A stretch of 64,000 nt of DNA from Mariprofundus erugo (lineage in GTDB: Bacteria > Pseudomonadota > Zetaproteobacteria > Mariprofundales > Mariprofundaceae): NCBI RefSeq assembly GCF_005818865.1, contig NZ_VBRY01000001.1, forward strand, positions 62,001-126,000, given 5' to 3'. Made by a program: the position numbers and the translations under genes. This document shows, in pieces, positions 46,073 to 54,446 of this stretch. Position 1 is the first letter of the stretch. Each line of letters starts with the position of its first letter. The notes under the pieces were generated by a model. It was not told where the DNA came from and ran no database searches. It worked only from the letters and a program-made list of their open reading frames with translations.

Positions 46073-47023
46073 TCAGATGCCTTCGCCGAAGCTGACATGG
46101 TCGCGGCCGGCAAAAACAGGTGTGCTGAGGTATTTCTCACCACCATCCGGGAAGATGGCTACGATATTGCCTGGTTTACCCTCCTGAGCCAGTCGCTCGG
46201 CAACCTTCAGGGCGACAGCCAGTGCACAGCCACACGACTGACCTGACAGAATCCCCTCTTCAGAGGCCAGCCTCTGGGTCAGCTCATAGGCAAGGTCGGT
46301 ATCGACTCCAACTTTTTCATCGTAGACGGCAGGGTCGTATATGCCGGGTACGATACTGGATTCGATATGCTTCAGCCCTTCAATGCCGTGAAAGGGGGAG
46401 TCGGGTTCAGCTGCAATGATCTGTATGGCCTGATTCATGCGCTTGAGGTAGCGACCAGTACCGACCAGTGTGCCGGAGGTGCCCATGGAGGCGATAAAGT
46501 GAGTCAGCTCTCCTGCTGTGTCGCGCCAGATTTCAGGGCCGGTTGACTCCTCGTGAGCTCGTGGATTGGCGGGGTTATTATACTGGTCCGGCTTGAAATA
46601 CTTTTCAGGGCACTCATCGTAAATACGGCGGGCATCGAGAATGGCGCCATCAGAGCCTTCCAGCGGATCGGAGAAAATCAGATCTGCACCAAACGCGCGA
46701 CAGATGCGCTTGCGCTCATCAGACACATTACCCGGGATGACCAGTCGTACCCGAAAACCCAGTGCTGCTCCGATCATTGCCAGTGCAATGCCGGTGTTGC
46801 CGGAGGTTGAGTCCAGAATGATTTTGTCTTTGGTCAGCAGTCCTTTTTCGATGCCGTCGCGAATCATCCACATGGCGGGGCGATCCTTGACCGAGCCGCC
46901 CGGGTTAAAACGCTCCAGTTTGGCATAAATGCGGATGTTTTCCGGCAGATGGCGGGTCATACGCTGAATCTGAACCAGAGGAGTGTTGCCGATTAAATCA
47001 AGTATTGCAGCCAAATGAGTCAC
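46073..47023 (-). CDS. cysM: Cysteine synthase (CysM/CysK family)
   Basis: A PLP enzyme that makes cysteine from O-acetylserine (or O-phosphoserine) and sulfide or thiosulfate. The 316 residues include the PLP lysine K46 in NPGGSVKDRPA, the substrate loop STSGNTGIALA, the phosphate loop MGTSGTLVGTGRYLK, and SGQSCGCALAVALKVAERL. The shape of the active-site region (SVKDRPAMWMI, NPANPRAHEESTGPEIW) is closer to CysM than to CysK, so I use cysM. It overlaps gluQ by four bases and is followed after 22 bp by the cNMP-binding protein gene. Confidence 0.9.
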   Translation of the reverse strand: MTHLAAILDLIGNTPLVQIQRMTRHLPENIRIYAKLERFNPGGSVKDRPAMWMIRDGIEKGLLTKDKIILDSTSGNTGIALAMIGAALGFRVRLVIPGNVSDERKRICRAFGADLIFSDPLEGSDGAILDARRIYDECPEKYFKPDQYNNPANPRAHEESTGPEIWRDTAGELTHFIASMGTSGTLVGTGRYLKRMNQAIQIIAAEPDSPFHGIEGLKHIESSIVPGIYDPAVYDEKVGVDTDLAYELTQRLASEEGILSGQSCGCALAVALKVAERLAQEGKPGNIVAIFPDGGEKYLSTPVFAGRDHVSFGEGI

Positions 47024-47931
47024 CTTTTGTCGGGAGTGCCAAGCATGGCAATGATAGCGGCATCTTCACCTTCATTGAACGGCCACAGCTGATCACAGCC
47101 ATCCAGCAGATAATGGCGCAATCGTTGCGGGCATACCCCCATGTTGCGCAGGCTCGACAGTGTGGTCGAGCCGATGCGTTTGGCAAGCCTTTCTCCGGCG
47201 CTGTTCTTAAGCAGAGGGTGATGTATATATAGTGGTGAGGGGTAGCCCAGCAGTTGTTGCAGTAAGCGATGAATCGCTGTGCTTTCTTTCAGGTCTTCAC
47301 CACGAATGACGTGACTGATGCCCTGTAATGCATCATCGACGACCACAGCAAGGTGATAGCTGACGCCGATATCCTTGCGGCCGATTACCACATCATGGGG
47401 AATAGTGTCGCGCTGAGGGGTACCCTGCTCATCGAACCAGACAGGCTCTCCGACCATGGCTGTAGCCCTGTTGATATCCAGGCGCCAGGCAAAAGAGCTC
47501 TCCGTGGCCATGCGTCGCTCCTGCTCTGTGACAGGGATATGGCGGCATGTGCCGGGGTAGTGTGATGCGGCATCCTCGCGATGGGGCGCTCCGCCCATAC
47601 GCAAGAGTTCGAGCTGAATCGATTTGCGGGTGCAGAAGCAGGGGTAAATGACGCCCATCTGTCTGAGTCGGGTCAGGGCATGTTGATAATCGGCCAGGTG
47701 TTCGCTCTGTTTGCGTACCGGTTCCGGCCAGCTCAGTCCGAGCCATTGCAGATCTTCAAGCATGGCATCGGCAAAGTGAGGCTGGCAGCGGGTGTGGTCG
47801 ATATCCTCGATGCGAAGCAACATCGTTGCCCGGTGTTGTTCCGCCCATTGTTTACAGCGCAGGGCCGCATAGCCATTGCCGACATGCAACAGGCCGGTAG
47901 GGCTCGGGGCAAAGCGGGTTATGCAGGGCAT
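47020..47931 (-). CDS. gluQ: Glutamyl-Q tRNA(Asp) synthetase
   Basis: GluQ attaches glutamate to the queuosine of tRNA-Asp. The 303-residue protein is a GltX catalytic core without an anticodon-binding domain: CITRFAPSPTGLLHVGNGYAAL, LLRIEDIDHTRC, YPCFCTRKS with YPGTCRH (zinc ligands), SYHLAVVVDDALQGISHVIRGEDL. The KMSKS position reads RLAKRIGS, weak, as is common in GluQ. It differs clearly from the full GltX at 4763-6145. It starts 7 bp after the antiporter stop and overlaps cysM by four bases. Confidence 0.93.
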   Translation of the reverse strand: MPCITRFAPSPTGLLHVGNGYAALRCKQWAEQHRATMLLRIEDIDHTRCQPHFADAMLEDLQWLGLSWPEPVRKQSEHLADYQHALTRLRQMGVIYPCFCTRKSIQLELLRMGGAPHREDAASHYPGTCRHIPVTEQERRMATESSFAWRLDINRATAMVGEPVWFDEQGTPQRDTIPHDVVIGRKDIGVSYHLAVVVDDALQGISHVIRGEDLKESTAIHRLLQQLLGYPSPLYIHHPLLKNSAGERLAKRIGSTTLSSLRNMGVCPQRLRHYLLDGCDQLWPFNEGEDAAIIAMLGTPDKR

Positions 47932-47938
47932 CAGCGCC

Positions 47939-49798
47939 TCAGCTGGTTGGTGCTGCCGCGGCCGGAGGCAGAATCAATGGTTGTCCCACCTGAATGCGTT
48001 CGGGTCGCATCAGCATTTTTATTTCATCACCGACCTCAAAGGTCAGCTCGTCGTGCGGGATCAGGGTTTTGCCATGCCTGACCAGGGTGATCGGCTGGAT
48101 GCCGTGCTGAATATTTGCATCGGCCATACGAATGCCGACCAGCGCCGAGTTCTCTTCAATGGTACGCGTTTCGTAGGCCAGTCGTTTGCGGTATGCCTGA
48201 TCGTTCCAGTAGGTGAAGTTATATGGTTTGGCAAACAGACGTTTGGTTTGCAGCTGATGAATCATGCTTGCATGTTTGTTCTCATCGTTTTCCTGCAGGG
48301 CGATATAAATTTCAGGAATGTGAAACTGCTCGTGAGCCAGACGGGCAATCAGCAGGTTGTGGTCGGATGAGCCGGTCATGATCACGGCATTGCCGATCTC
48401 TTCGGCATGGATGATCTCCCAGTAGATGGGGTCAAGTGCATTGCCGCAGACGGCATGGTGGCCGGACAGCTTCATGGTGCGGATCACTTCCGCATTGAGA
48501 TCGAGAAAGCGAACCTCCCTGTCCTCACTGAGTGCGCGACCGACCTCCGAGCCTATTTGCCCGCCGCCGATAATCAGAACAGAGCGATCATCGCCACCCT
48601 CAATGCGAAGAAAGCGCTTCAGCGGGCCGGCGATCAGGCTGTAGAGAAGGACCGATACAATAATCACGATATAGACCATGGCCATCAGCATTTCGCTCTG
48701 GCTGTTGCCATGCTCTTCGAGAATCAGCACGAACAGAGAGGTGATGGCTGCGGCAACGACGCCGCGCGGAGCCATGCCTGCAAGATAGAGGCTTTCACTC
48801 AGGCTGAGGCGACTGCCGATGGTGGAGAGCAGAACAATGAGTGGGCGAACGAGTATGGTCAGAATGATAAAAACGGCGAGTCCCTGCCAGAAAAACCTGA
48901 ACATGATCGACAGGTTCATCTGGGCGGCGAGCAGGACAAACAGCACCGAGATCAACAGCATCGACAGGCTTCCCTTGAAGTGTTTCAGACGCTGAATGTC
49001 GGGTATCTCCATGCGCTGAATGGTGGCCCCCATCATCAGCATGGTGAGCAGTCCGGCCTGCTCGCTGATGCTGTCAGCCAGAATGAACATGCCCCAGGCA
49101 CCAGTCAGGGTCAGAATGGTTCTGACCTCGAAATCCTTCACCCATGCACCGGTCAGCGCCCATGCAAGCAGGCGGCCACCGGCCAGTCCGAGCACGCCGC
49201 CGACGGCGATTTTATACAGCAGGGTTTGGGCAATGTGGGAGGCTGACAGGTTCAGGGTCAGTGCAACCTGCAGGAAAACAATGGCAAGAATGGCACCGAT
49301 GACGTCAATCAGCATCGCTTCGGCGGTGAGTACGTGTGAAATATTGCGCCCCAGCCGCATTTGCCGGACGATCGGAAGGATAACCGTCGGTCCGCCAACG
49401 GAAACCAGTGCGCCGAAGAGCAGTGCCAGCGGCCAGTCCATGCCGACAATCAGGTTGGCGGCAGCGCCTCCGATCAGGATAGTGATCAATGGTCCGAGAA
49501 GAATGAGGCGCCCGACGACCCAGCCGTGTTTACGCAGGGCGGTCAGGTTAAGGTTCAGCCCGCCCTCAAACAGAATGATGGCCAGCCCGAGTTCGATCAG
49601 GGTATGCATGGCCGGACGGATGTTTTCAACATGCAGAACATGAAGCCCGAAGGGGCCAAGTATCATGCCCGCCAGCAGCCATAAAAGAATGGCAGGAAAG
49701 CGGAATCGCCCGGCCAGAAGCTGTGCCAGGGTTGCGATTACGACGGCGACGACAAAGGTCGTGGTGGGGGTCGTTTCAGTAAACATCGAAGGCAGCAT
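47939..49798 (-). CDS. Cation:proton antiporter with TrkA regulatory domains
   Basis: A 619-residue CPA-type Na+(K+)/H+ antiporter. Residues 12-400 form about 12-13 membrane helices, including LIELGLAIILFEGGLNLNLTALR and GMAPRGVVAAAITSLFVL, a motif of the CPA1 group. A TrkA-N nucleotide-binding domain follows (SVLIIGGGQIGSEVGRALSEDREVRFLDLN), then a TrkA-C domain near the end (IRMADANIQHGIQPITLVRHGKTLIPHDELTFEVGDEI). Closest in plan to YjbQ/CvrA- or KefC-like proteins. It opens the operon that continues through gluQ to the AI-2E family gene; two members of that operon are transport proteins. Confidence 0.9.
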   Translation of the reverse strand: MLPSMFTETTPTTTFVVAVVIATLAQLLAGRFRFPAILLWLLAGMILGPFGLHVLHVENIRPAMHTLIELGLAIILFEGGLNLNLTALRKHGWVVGRLILLGPLITILIGGAAANLIVGMDWPLALLFGALVSVGGPTVILPIVRQMRLGRNISHVLTAEAMLIDVIGAILAIVFLQVALTLNLSASHIAQTLLYKIAVGGVLGLAGGRLLAWALTGAWVKDFEVRTILTLTGAWGMFILADSISEQAGLLTMLMMGATIQRMEIPDIQRLKHFKGSLSMLLISVLFVLLAAQMNLSIMFRFFWQGLAVFIILTILVRPLIVLLSTIGSRLSLSESLYLAGMAPRGVVAAAITSLFVLILEEHGNSQSEMLMAMVYIVIIVSVLLYSLIAGPLKRFLRIEGGDDRSVLIIGGGQIGSEVGRALSEDREVRFLDLNAEVIRTMKLSGHHAVCGNALDPIYWEIIHAEEIGNAVIMTGSSDHNLLIARLAHEQFHIPEIYIALQENDENKHASMIHQLQTKRLFAKPYNFTYWNDQAYRKRLAYETRTIEENSALVGIRMADANIQHGIQPITLVRHGKTLIPHDELTFEVGDEIKMLMRPERIQVGQPLILPPAAAAPTS

Positions 49799-49896
49799 GC
49801 CGCCGCGTCACTCTTGCCGCAAGTTTCCGCTGGGTGGCAAGCGGCTGTCGAAAACAGCTATCTATCCGGCGGATGACGTTGTGCCTGGGATGACAT

Positions 49897-50691
49897 TCAT
49901 GGCGGGGAGGGGTTCTGATAGCGCATCCATGCATCAAGTGCCTGTTGCATCCGGGCGGCACGCCGGTGCTCACCGATTTGATCAAGGCTGAGAATCAGTT
50001 GCCGGCGAACCTCTGTATCCGGCCGGATAGAAAGGCTTTTCTGGTAGGAGAGAATGGCTTCCCTGTGCTGGCCGGCTGCACGCAAAATATTGCCGTGCAG
50101 CTGCCAGCAGGGGGCACAATGCGGTAGCAGGGCGACGGATCTGTTGGCCTCTTTGATGCCGCGATCTGAACGTTTGTGGCGTGACTGAAAGTCGGCGAGG
50201 CGAAGGTGGGCGAAGCCATTCAGCGGGTCTGCCGAGATGGATCGGGCCAAAAGCTGCTCCGCCTGGTGAATATGCCCTTCCTGTTCCGCCATGGCTGCCA
50301 GCATATACCAGGGAGGGGCCTCATGGCGAAAGTGGGCGGTGCCTTTTAGCAGCCAGCTTCTGGCTTCTGCACGTTGCCCCTGTTGTTGCAGCAGGCTGGC
50401 GAGGTTGATAAGGCTGGGAAGGTGCCAGTGGATGGAGAGGTTTTCTCTGTACAGGGCAGCGGCATCCTCGGGCTGGTTGATACGCTGTAATAGCAGGGCA
50501 AGGTTGTAGCGTGCCTCGACATGGTCAGGGCGCAGGCGAAGCTCCGACTCCAGTGCACGCCTCGCCTCGGTGATATGGCCTGAGGCGGTCAGCTGTTCAG
50601 ATGCCTCGAATGGTGTCTTCGCAAACCCGCTGCTGCTGCATATGACAAGCATGGTTGCAGTCAGAAGCGCGAATGGAAGTTGGCGCGACAT
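49897..50691 (-). CDS. Exported TPR-repeat protein
   Basis: A 264-residue protein with an N-terminal signal peptide (MSRQLPFALLTATMLVICSSSGFA) and about five tetratricopeptide repeats (about 30-255). Examples are VEARYNLALLLQRINQPEDAAALYRENL and CWQLHGNILRAAGQHREAILSYQKSL, with the usual Trp/Tyr, Gly, Ala and Pro positions. It lies one base after the mlaD stop in the position where mlaC or mlaB would be expected, so it may be a periplasmic scaffold for the lipid-transport complex. That is inference from position only. The 98 bp to the antiporter gene hold no obvious signal. Confidence 0.85.
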   Translation of the reverse strand: MSRQLPFALLTATMLVICSSSGFAKTPFEASEQLTASGHITEARRALESELRLRPDHVEARYNLALLLQRINQPEDAAALYRENLSIHWHLPSLINLASLLQQQGQRAEARSWLLKGTAHFRHEAPPWYMLAAMAEQEGHIHQAEQLLARSISADPLNGFAHLRLADFQSRHKRSDRGIKEANRSVALLPHCAPCWQLHGNILRAAGQHREAILSYQKSLSIRPDTEVRRQLILSLDQIGEHRRAARMQQALDAWMRYQNPSPP

Positions 50692-50692
50692 T

Positions 50693-51598
50693 TTATTTTT
50701 GCGCCGGCTCCGGCCCCATGCTGCCGGTTGTCATCAGCAGTTCTTCCATTGTAATCGCCTGATCGTGAGGGGCCGGTTTTACCTCGGGTTTCTCCTTCAT
50801 CAGCTTCCATGGGTTGCGGCGGATATCATCAGAGAATGCCTGCAGGTTTTCTGCTGTCTTGCGCAGTTCAAAGATTGCCCTGTACAGATTCTCCCTGTTG
50901 TCCTGCAGTGATGCATCAAGGCTGGCAGCGGTTTTGGTGCCCTGATCAAAAAACTGGTGTCCTGCCCGGGTGGTTTGCGGCAGCTCTTTTTCGAGGCTCT
51001 GTGTAATATGCTGCAGGGATGTGGTGATTTCATTGATGCGGGAGTGGTTTTCGCTGACCATGGAGGTCATTTCGCTGGCGGCGGCATTGATGTTGGTAAT
51101 GATCTGTTGCAATGATGCCGGCCCATTGGCGCCGCCACTGGATAAGACACTGGTGAGTGCCCGTACGTCATCTGTGATGCCCGATGCCTTGGCGATAAAG
51201 GTGTTAATATCGCCTGCGGGATCAGACGGGATGACGGCGCCATCCGGCAGTAGCGCCTTGTCTCCTGATTTCGCTGACAGGGCAATGTTTTTTTCTCCGA
51301 CAAGGCCGCGGCTGATGATGGATGCGCGGGTCGATGCGGGCAGCTTTACATCCGGGTTCAGGGCAATGCGGACCACGGCATGATTGTCTCTCAGTAAAAT
51401 TTCACTGACGACACCGATTTTGACGCCGGCCATGCGTACCGGTGACTGTACGTCCAGGCCAAGCAGATCGCTGAACTCTGCTTCAACCATATGATTCTGC
51501 TGTTTTGGCCACGCGATTTCACCGATTTTTCCGGTGGCGAACACAAGCAGCAGCAGCGAGGCAAGGACAAAGGCTCCGAGACGGGCATGCGGATTCAT
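50693..51598 (-). CDS. mlaD: MlaD-like MCE-domain protein
   Basis: MlaD is the periplasmic substrate-binding ring of the phospholipid ABC transporter MlaFEDB. The ATG at 51598 overlaps the mlaF stop and begins with a membrane helix (RLGAFVLASLLLLVFATGKIG). One MCE domain follows (about 35-125: VEAEFSDLLGLDVQSPVRMAGVKIGVVSEI, GLVGEKNIAL). The C-terminal 170 residues are long helices with coiled-coil character. At 301 residues it is longer than E. coli MlaD (about 180), so the tail may extend toward the outer membrane in the manner of YebT/PqiB needles. Confidence 0.9.
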   Translation of the reverse strand: MNPHARLGAFVLASLLLLVFATGKIGEIAWPKQQNHMVEAEFSDLLGLDVQSPVRMAGVKIGVVSEILLRDNHAVVRIALNPDVKLPASTRASIISRGLVGEKNIALSAKSGDKALLPDGAVIPSDPAGDINTFIAKASGITDDVRALTSVLSSGGANGPASLQQIITNINAAASEMTSMVSENHSRINEITTSLQHITQSLEKELPQTTRAGHQFFDQGTKTAASLDASLQDNRENLYRAIFELRKTAENLQAFSDDIRRNPWKLMKEKPEVKPAPHDQAITMEELLMTTGSMGPEPAQK

Positions 51599-52392
51599 CG
51601 TTGGATCGCCTCCTCTATCTGTTTTCCCCAGCTGCTGCAATTAATAGGGCCTTCTGCCCGCCCTTCGATAAATTGTCTGAGCATCGGATCCTGGTCTGAC
51701 TCTAGCTCATGGGCTGCTATTTGCCTATGGATGCTGCCATGGCAGAGCAGGGCAATATGATCGCTGATCATGGCGGCGCTTTTCATGTCGTGGGTGATGC
51801 TGAGGATGGTGGTGCCTGAATCCTTGTGCAGGCGCACGATCAGGTGGTTGATGACATCTGCCATGATCGGGTCCAGGCCGGTGGTGGGCTCGTCCAGAAA
51901 AACGATATCCGGCTTATGGCAGATGGTGCGCGCCAGTCCTACGCGTTTGGCCATGCCACCGGAGAGCTCGGCCGGCACTTTATCCTCAATGTCATGCAGG
52001 CCGACCCATTCAAGTACCTCGATGGCCCGGCTCTTTGCCGTCTTCTTGTCGACACCTTGTCGCAACAGTGCGAATGAAACGTTTTCCCATACGCTCAGTG
52101 AGTCAAACAGTGCACCAGCCTGAAACAGCATGCCGACCCGCCGCATGCGGTGTAATTGCTCATGCTCAGGCAGTCCCAGCCAGTTTTCACCATCGACCAG
52201 AATTTCTCCGCTGTCCGGTTTGAGTAGTCCGAGAATACATTTGATCAGTACGCTTTTTCCCGAGCCGGACATGCCGATAACGGTGGTCGATTTGCCGGGC
52301 ATGATGTCCAGATCGACGTGATCGAGAATAACCTTGTGGCCAAAGCGTTTGCTCAGGCCGCGAATGCTGATGCGCGGTATCGGCGCGTTCAT
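51595..52392 (-). CDS. mlaF: MlaF-like ABC transporter ATP-binding protein
   Basis: The 265-residue ATPase of a phospholipid-trafficking ABC transporter. Walker A is GMSGSGKS (40-47), the signature is ELSGGMAKRVGLAR, and Walker B is DIVFLDEPTTGLDP, followed by SITHDMKSA with the switch His. The MLFQAGALFDSLSVWENV segment is typical of the Mla/Ttg2 group. It overlaps mlaE at its start and mlaD at its end by four bases. There is no STAS-domain MlaB gene next to it. Confidence 0.94.
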   Translation of the reverse strand: MNAPIPRISIRGLSKRFGHKVILDHVDLDIMPGKSTTVIGMSGSGKSVLIKCILGLLKPDSGEILVDGENWLGLPEHEQLHRMRRVGMLFQAGALFDSLSVWENVSFALLRQGVDKKTAKSRAIEVLEWVGLHDIEDKVPAELSGGMAKRVGLARTICHKPDIVFLDEPTTGLDPIMADVINHLIVRLHKDSGTTILSITHDMKSAAMISDHIALLCHGSIHRQIAAHELESDQDPMLRQFIEGRAEGPINCSSWGKQIEEAIQR

Positions 52393-53153
52393 CCGAACAT
52401 CCAGGCGGTGAGGAAGTAGTCCGAAATCAGGATGCTCATGCAGGAGATGACGACAGCCCGGGTGGTTGCGTTGCCGACACCTTCCGCCCCTCCCTTGCAG
52501 TTGAACCCCTCCGTGCAGCCGATCAGGCCGATCAGCATGCCGAAGAATGCGGCTTTGACCAGGCCGGAATAAAAGTCCGACAGCCCCATGTACTGGGTTG
52601 TGTTGTCGATATATACGGCAGGATTTTGATCGAGCAGGTGCACGCTGATGGCATAGCCTCCGTAGATGCCGATAAAGTCGGCGACCACAACCAGCAGTGG
52701 CATCATCAGCGTGACGGCAATCAGTCGTGGCAGGATCAGATAGCGCACGGGATCAGTGGAGAGAGTCCACAGTGCATCAATCTGTTCGGTGACACGCATG
52801 GTGCCGAGCTCGGCGGCAAAGGCGGCGCCAATCCGGCCGGCGACCATCAGGCCGACAAGTACAGGGCCAAGCTCGCGGACAACCGACATCGAAACCACGA
52901 GTCCTGTCAGGCTCTCGGCCGCAAAACGATGAAATACAATATAGGACTGCAGAGCCAGTACCATGCCGGTGAACAGGGCGGTAAGCATCACCACCGGCAG
53001 TGACTGAACGCCAACCTCTTCGGCCTGCTGCAGAAAAATGCGCACATGCCAGGGGCGGGAAGTGATGCGATGCAGTGAGCGGACAAGCGTTTCGGCATAG
53101 AGTCCCATGTGAACCAGCAGGCTTTCCATGATCTTGCCGATAGCGGTCAGCAT
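52389..53153 (-). CDS. mlaE: MlaE-like ABC transporter permease
   Basis: The 254-residue inner-membrane permease of the Mla system. The frame is open well upstream into alr, but the true start is the ATG at 53153, one base after the alr stop, giving MLTAIGKIMESLLVHMGLYAE. Five membrane helices and the family motifs VVMLTALFTGMVLALQSY, VVRELGPVLVGLMVAGRIGAAFAAELGTMRVTEQIDAL and IGCTEGFNCKGGAEGVGNATTRAVV are present. The E-Q-I-D-A-L segment contacts MlaF. It forms an operon with alr upstream and mlaF-mlaD-TPR downstream. Confidence 0.95.
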   Translation of the reverse strand: MLTAIGKIMESLLVHMGLYAETLVRSLHRITSRPWHVRIFLQQAEEVGVQSLPVVMLTALFTGMVLALQSYIVFHRFAAESLTGLVVSMSVVRELGPVLVGLMVAGRIGAAFAAELGTMRVTEQIDALWTLSTDPVRYLILPRLIAVTLMMPLLVVVADFIGIYGGYAISVHLLDQNPAVYIDNTTQYMGLSDFYSGLVKAAFFGMLIGLIGCTEGFNCKGGAEGVGNATTRAVVISCMSILISDYFLTAWMFG

Positions 53154-53154
53154 A

Positions 53155-54231
53155 TTACACCGCGAGTCTCGTGACGCGTTCGCCGATGCCGGTGAACAGT
53201 GTGTAACTGATGGTGTCGAGTGCTCCGGCCACATCACCGGCTGATATGTTCTCTCCCCAGAATTCCACATAGTCTCCCTGCTCGGCATCGGTGCCTGTGA
53301 TATCGAGCATAGTATAGTCCATGCAAACACGGCCGACGACAGGGAGTGTCTGTCCGCGCAGGAAGGCCTGCCCCTTGTTTGACAGGCCTCTTGGCAGGCC
53401 ATCGGCATAGCCCAGGCTGACAACGGCAATGCGCATCGGCTGGCGGGCTGTAAAAGAGGCGCCGTAAGAGATGGATGCTCCGGCCGGAATATTCCGGACC
53501 TGGACGATCGCGCCGGTCAGGGTCATGACGGGCTTTAGTCCGACAGGCATTGCGGGTAATGGTTCGATGCCATAGAGAGCGAGTCCCGGACGTACGATAT
53601 CCCCTGCCTCTTCGGGCATGGTGATGATGCCGGCGCTGTTCAGCAGTGAGCGGGGTAGTTGCGGATCGATCTGCCGGCACTGGCTGCTAAAAGAGGCGGC
53701 CTGTTGCCGGTTCATCGGATGATCGGGCTCATCTGCGCAAGCCAGGTGCGACATGATGCCGCGCACGGCAATGGCTGAGTCATGGCACTGTTTGATCAGC
53801 AGCTGAGGTTGTTCAGCCCCCAGTCGATTCATGCCGGTATCGATTTTTATCCATACCGAACCATGAAAGCCGGCCTCCTTTAACAGTCCGATCTGTGCAG
53901 AATCTGTGATGGCAGGGGTTAATGCATGGGCGGTTGCCAGCCCGGCATCCTCTTTGTCGTAAATGCCGGCAAGCATGGCAATGGTGCTCTCCTCTCCGGA
54001 CCCGGCAGCGGCTAGCAGTTTGCGCAGTTGTGCGCCTTCGCAGGCATCGGTAACCCCGAAATGGCGACATCCTTCGGCGAGCAATACGGGCGCAATCAGT
54101 GCTTGCCCATGCCCGTAGCCATTGGCTTTGATAATGGCCATGACGCTGGCGCCGGTGCTTCTTTGGGTCAGAAGCCGGTAGTTATGGCGCAAGTGGTTCA
54201 GGTTGATGTATGCAATGGCAGGGCGGGACAT
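53155..54231 (-). CDS. alr: Alanine racemase
   Basis: Alr interconverts L- and D-alanine for peptidoglycan. The 358-residue PLP enzyme has the cofactor lysine K35 in AIIKANGYGHG, the Tyr base in ISYGASFTA, and the typical segments MSHLACADEPDHPMN, RPGLALYGIEPLP and VVGRVCMDYTMLDIT. It heads the operon that continues into mlaE-mlaF-mlaD-TPR, linking cell-wall precursor supply with outer-membrane lipid transport. It diverges from the polysaccharide operon, with 215 bp between the starts. Confidence 0.96.
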   Translation of the reverse strand: MSRPAIAYINLNHLRHNYRLLTQRSTGASVMAIIKANGYGHGQALIAPVLLAEGCRHFGVTDACEGAQLRKLLAAAGSGEESTIAMLAGIYDKEDAGLATAHALTPAITDSAQIGLLKEAGFHGSVWIKIDTGMNRLGAEQPQLLIKQCHDSAIAVRGIMSHLACADEPDHPMNRQQAASFSSQCRQIDPQLPRSLLNSAGIITMPEEAGDIVRPGLALYGIEPLPAMPVGLKPVMTLTGAIVQVRNIPAGASISYGASFTARQPMRIAVVSLGYADGLPRGLSNKGQAFLRGQTLPVVGRVCMDYTMLDITGTDAEQGDYVEFWGENISAGDVAGALDTISYTLFTGIGERVTRLAV

Positions 54232-54341
54232 GCGATGAATCTTGTCTAAATTGTTTGTATGGATAAAGCAAATTGTGCGGGTGGCAATGGGGTTGTTGTA
54301 AATGGTTGCTTATGCGGGGTGAAATTTGGCATGTGCTGTGC

Positions 54342-54347
54342 TATAGT
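54342..54347 (+). promoter_or_regulatory. Possible -10 element of the polysaccharide operon
   Basis: The 215-bp divergent gap between alr and the polysaccharide operon is AT-richer than its surroundings. TATAGT (54342-54347), preceded by TGTGC, is a fair extended -10. The best -35 at 17-base spacing is poor (TGAAAT type). A leader of about 95 bases would result. I looked for a JUMPstart/ops sequence, usual in such operons, and did not find a clear one. Confidence 0.3.
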
Positions 54348-54446
54348 GGGGCGGCTCTTTCTCGTGGTGGTGGCTGATAGCTATGCTTGCGGTTGGACAG
54401 GTGGCATTATTTGCGCGATTAGAGTTTATATGTTCTGGGAGTTTGT

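Noticed and set aside
54232-54446. JUMPstart/ops element expected before a polysaccharide operon.
   Set aside because: Runs such as GGTGGCTGATAGC only loosely resemble GGCGGTAG, and no second conserved part was found.
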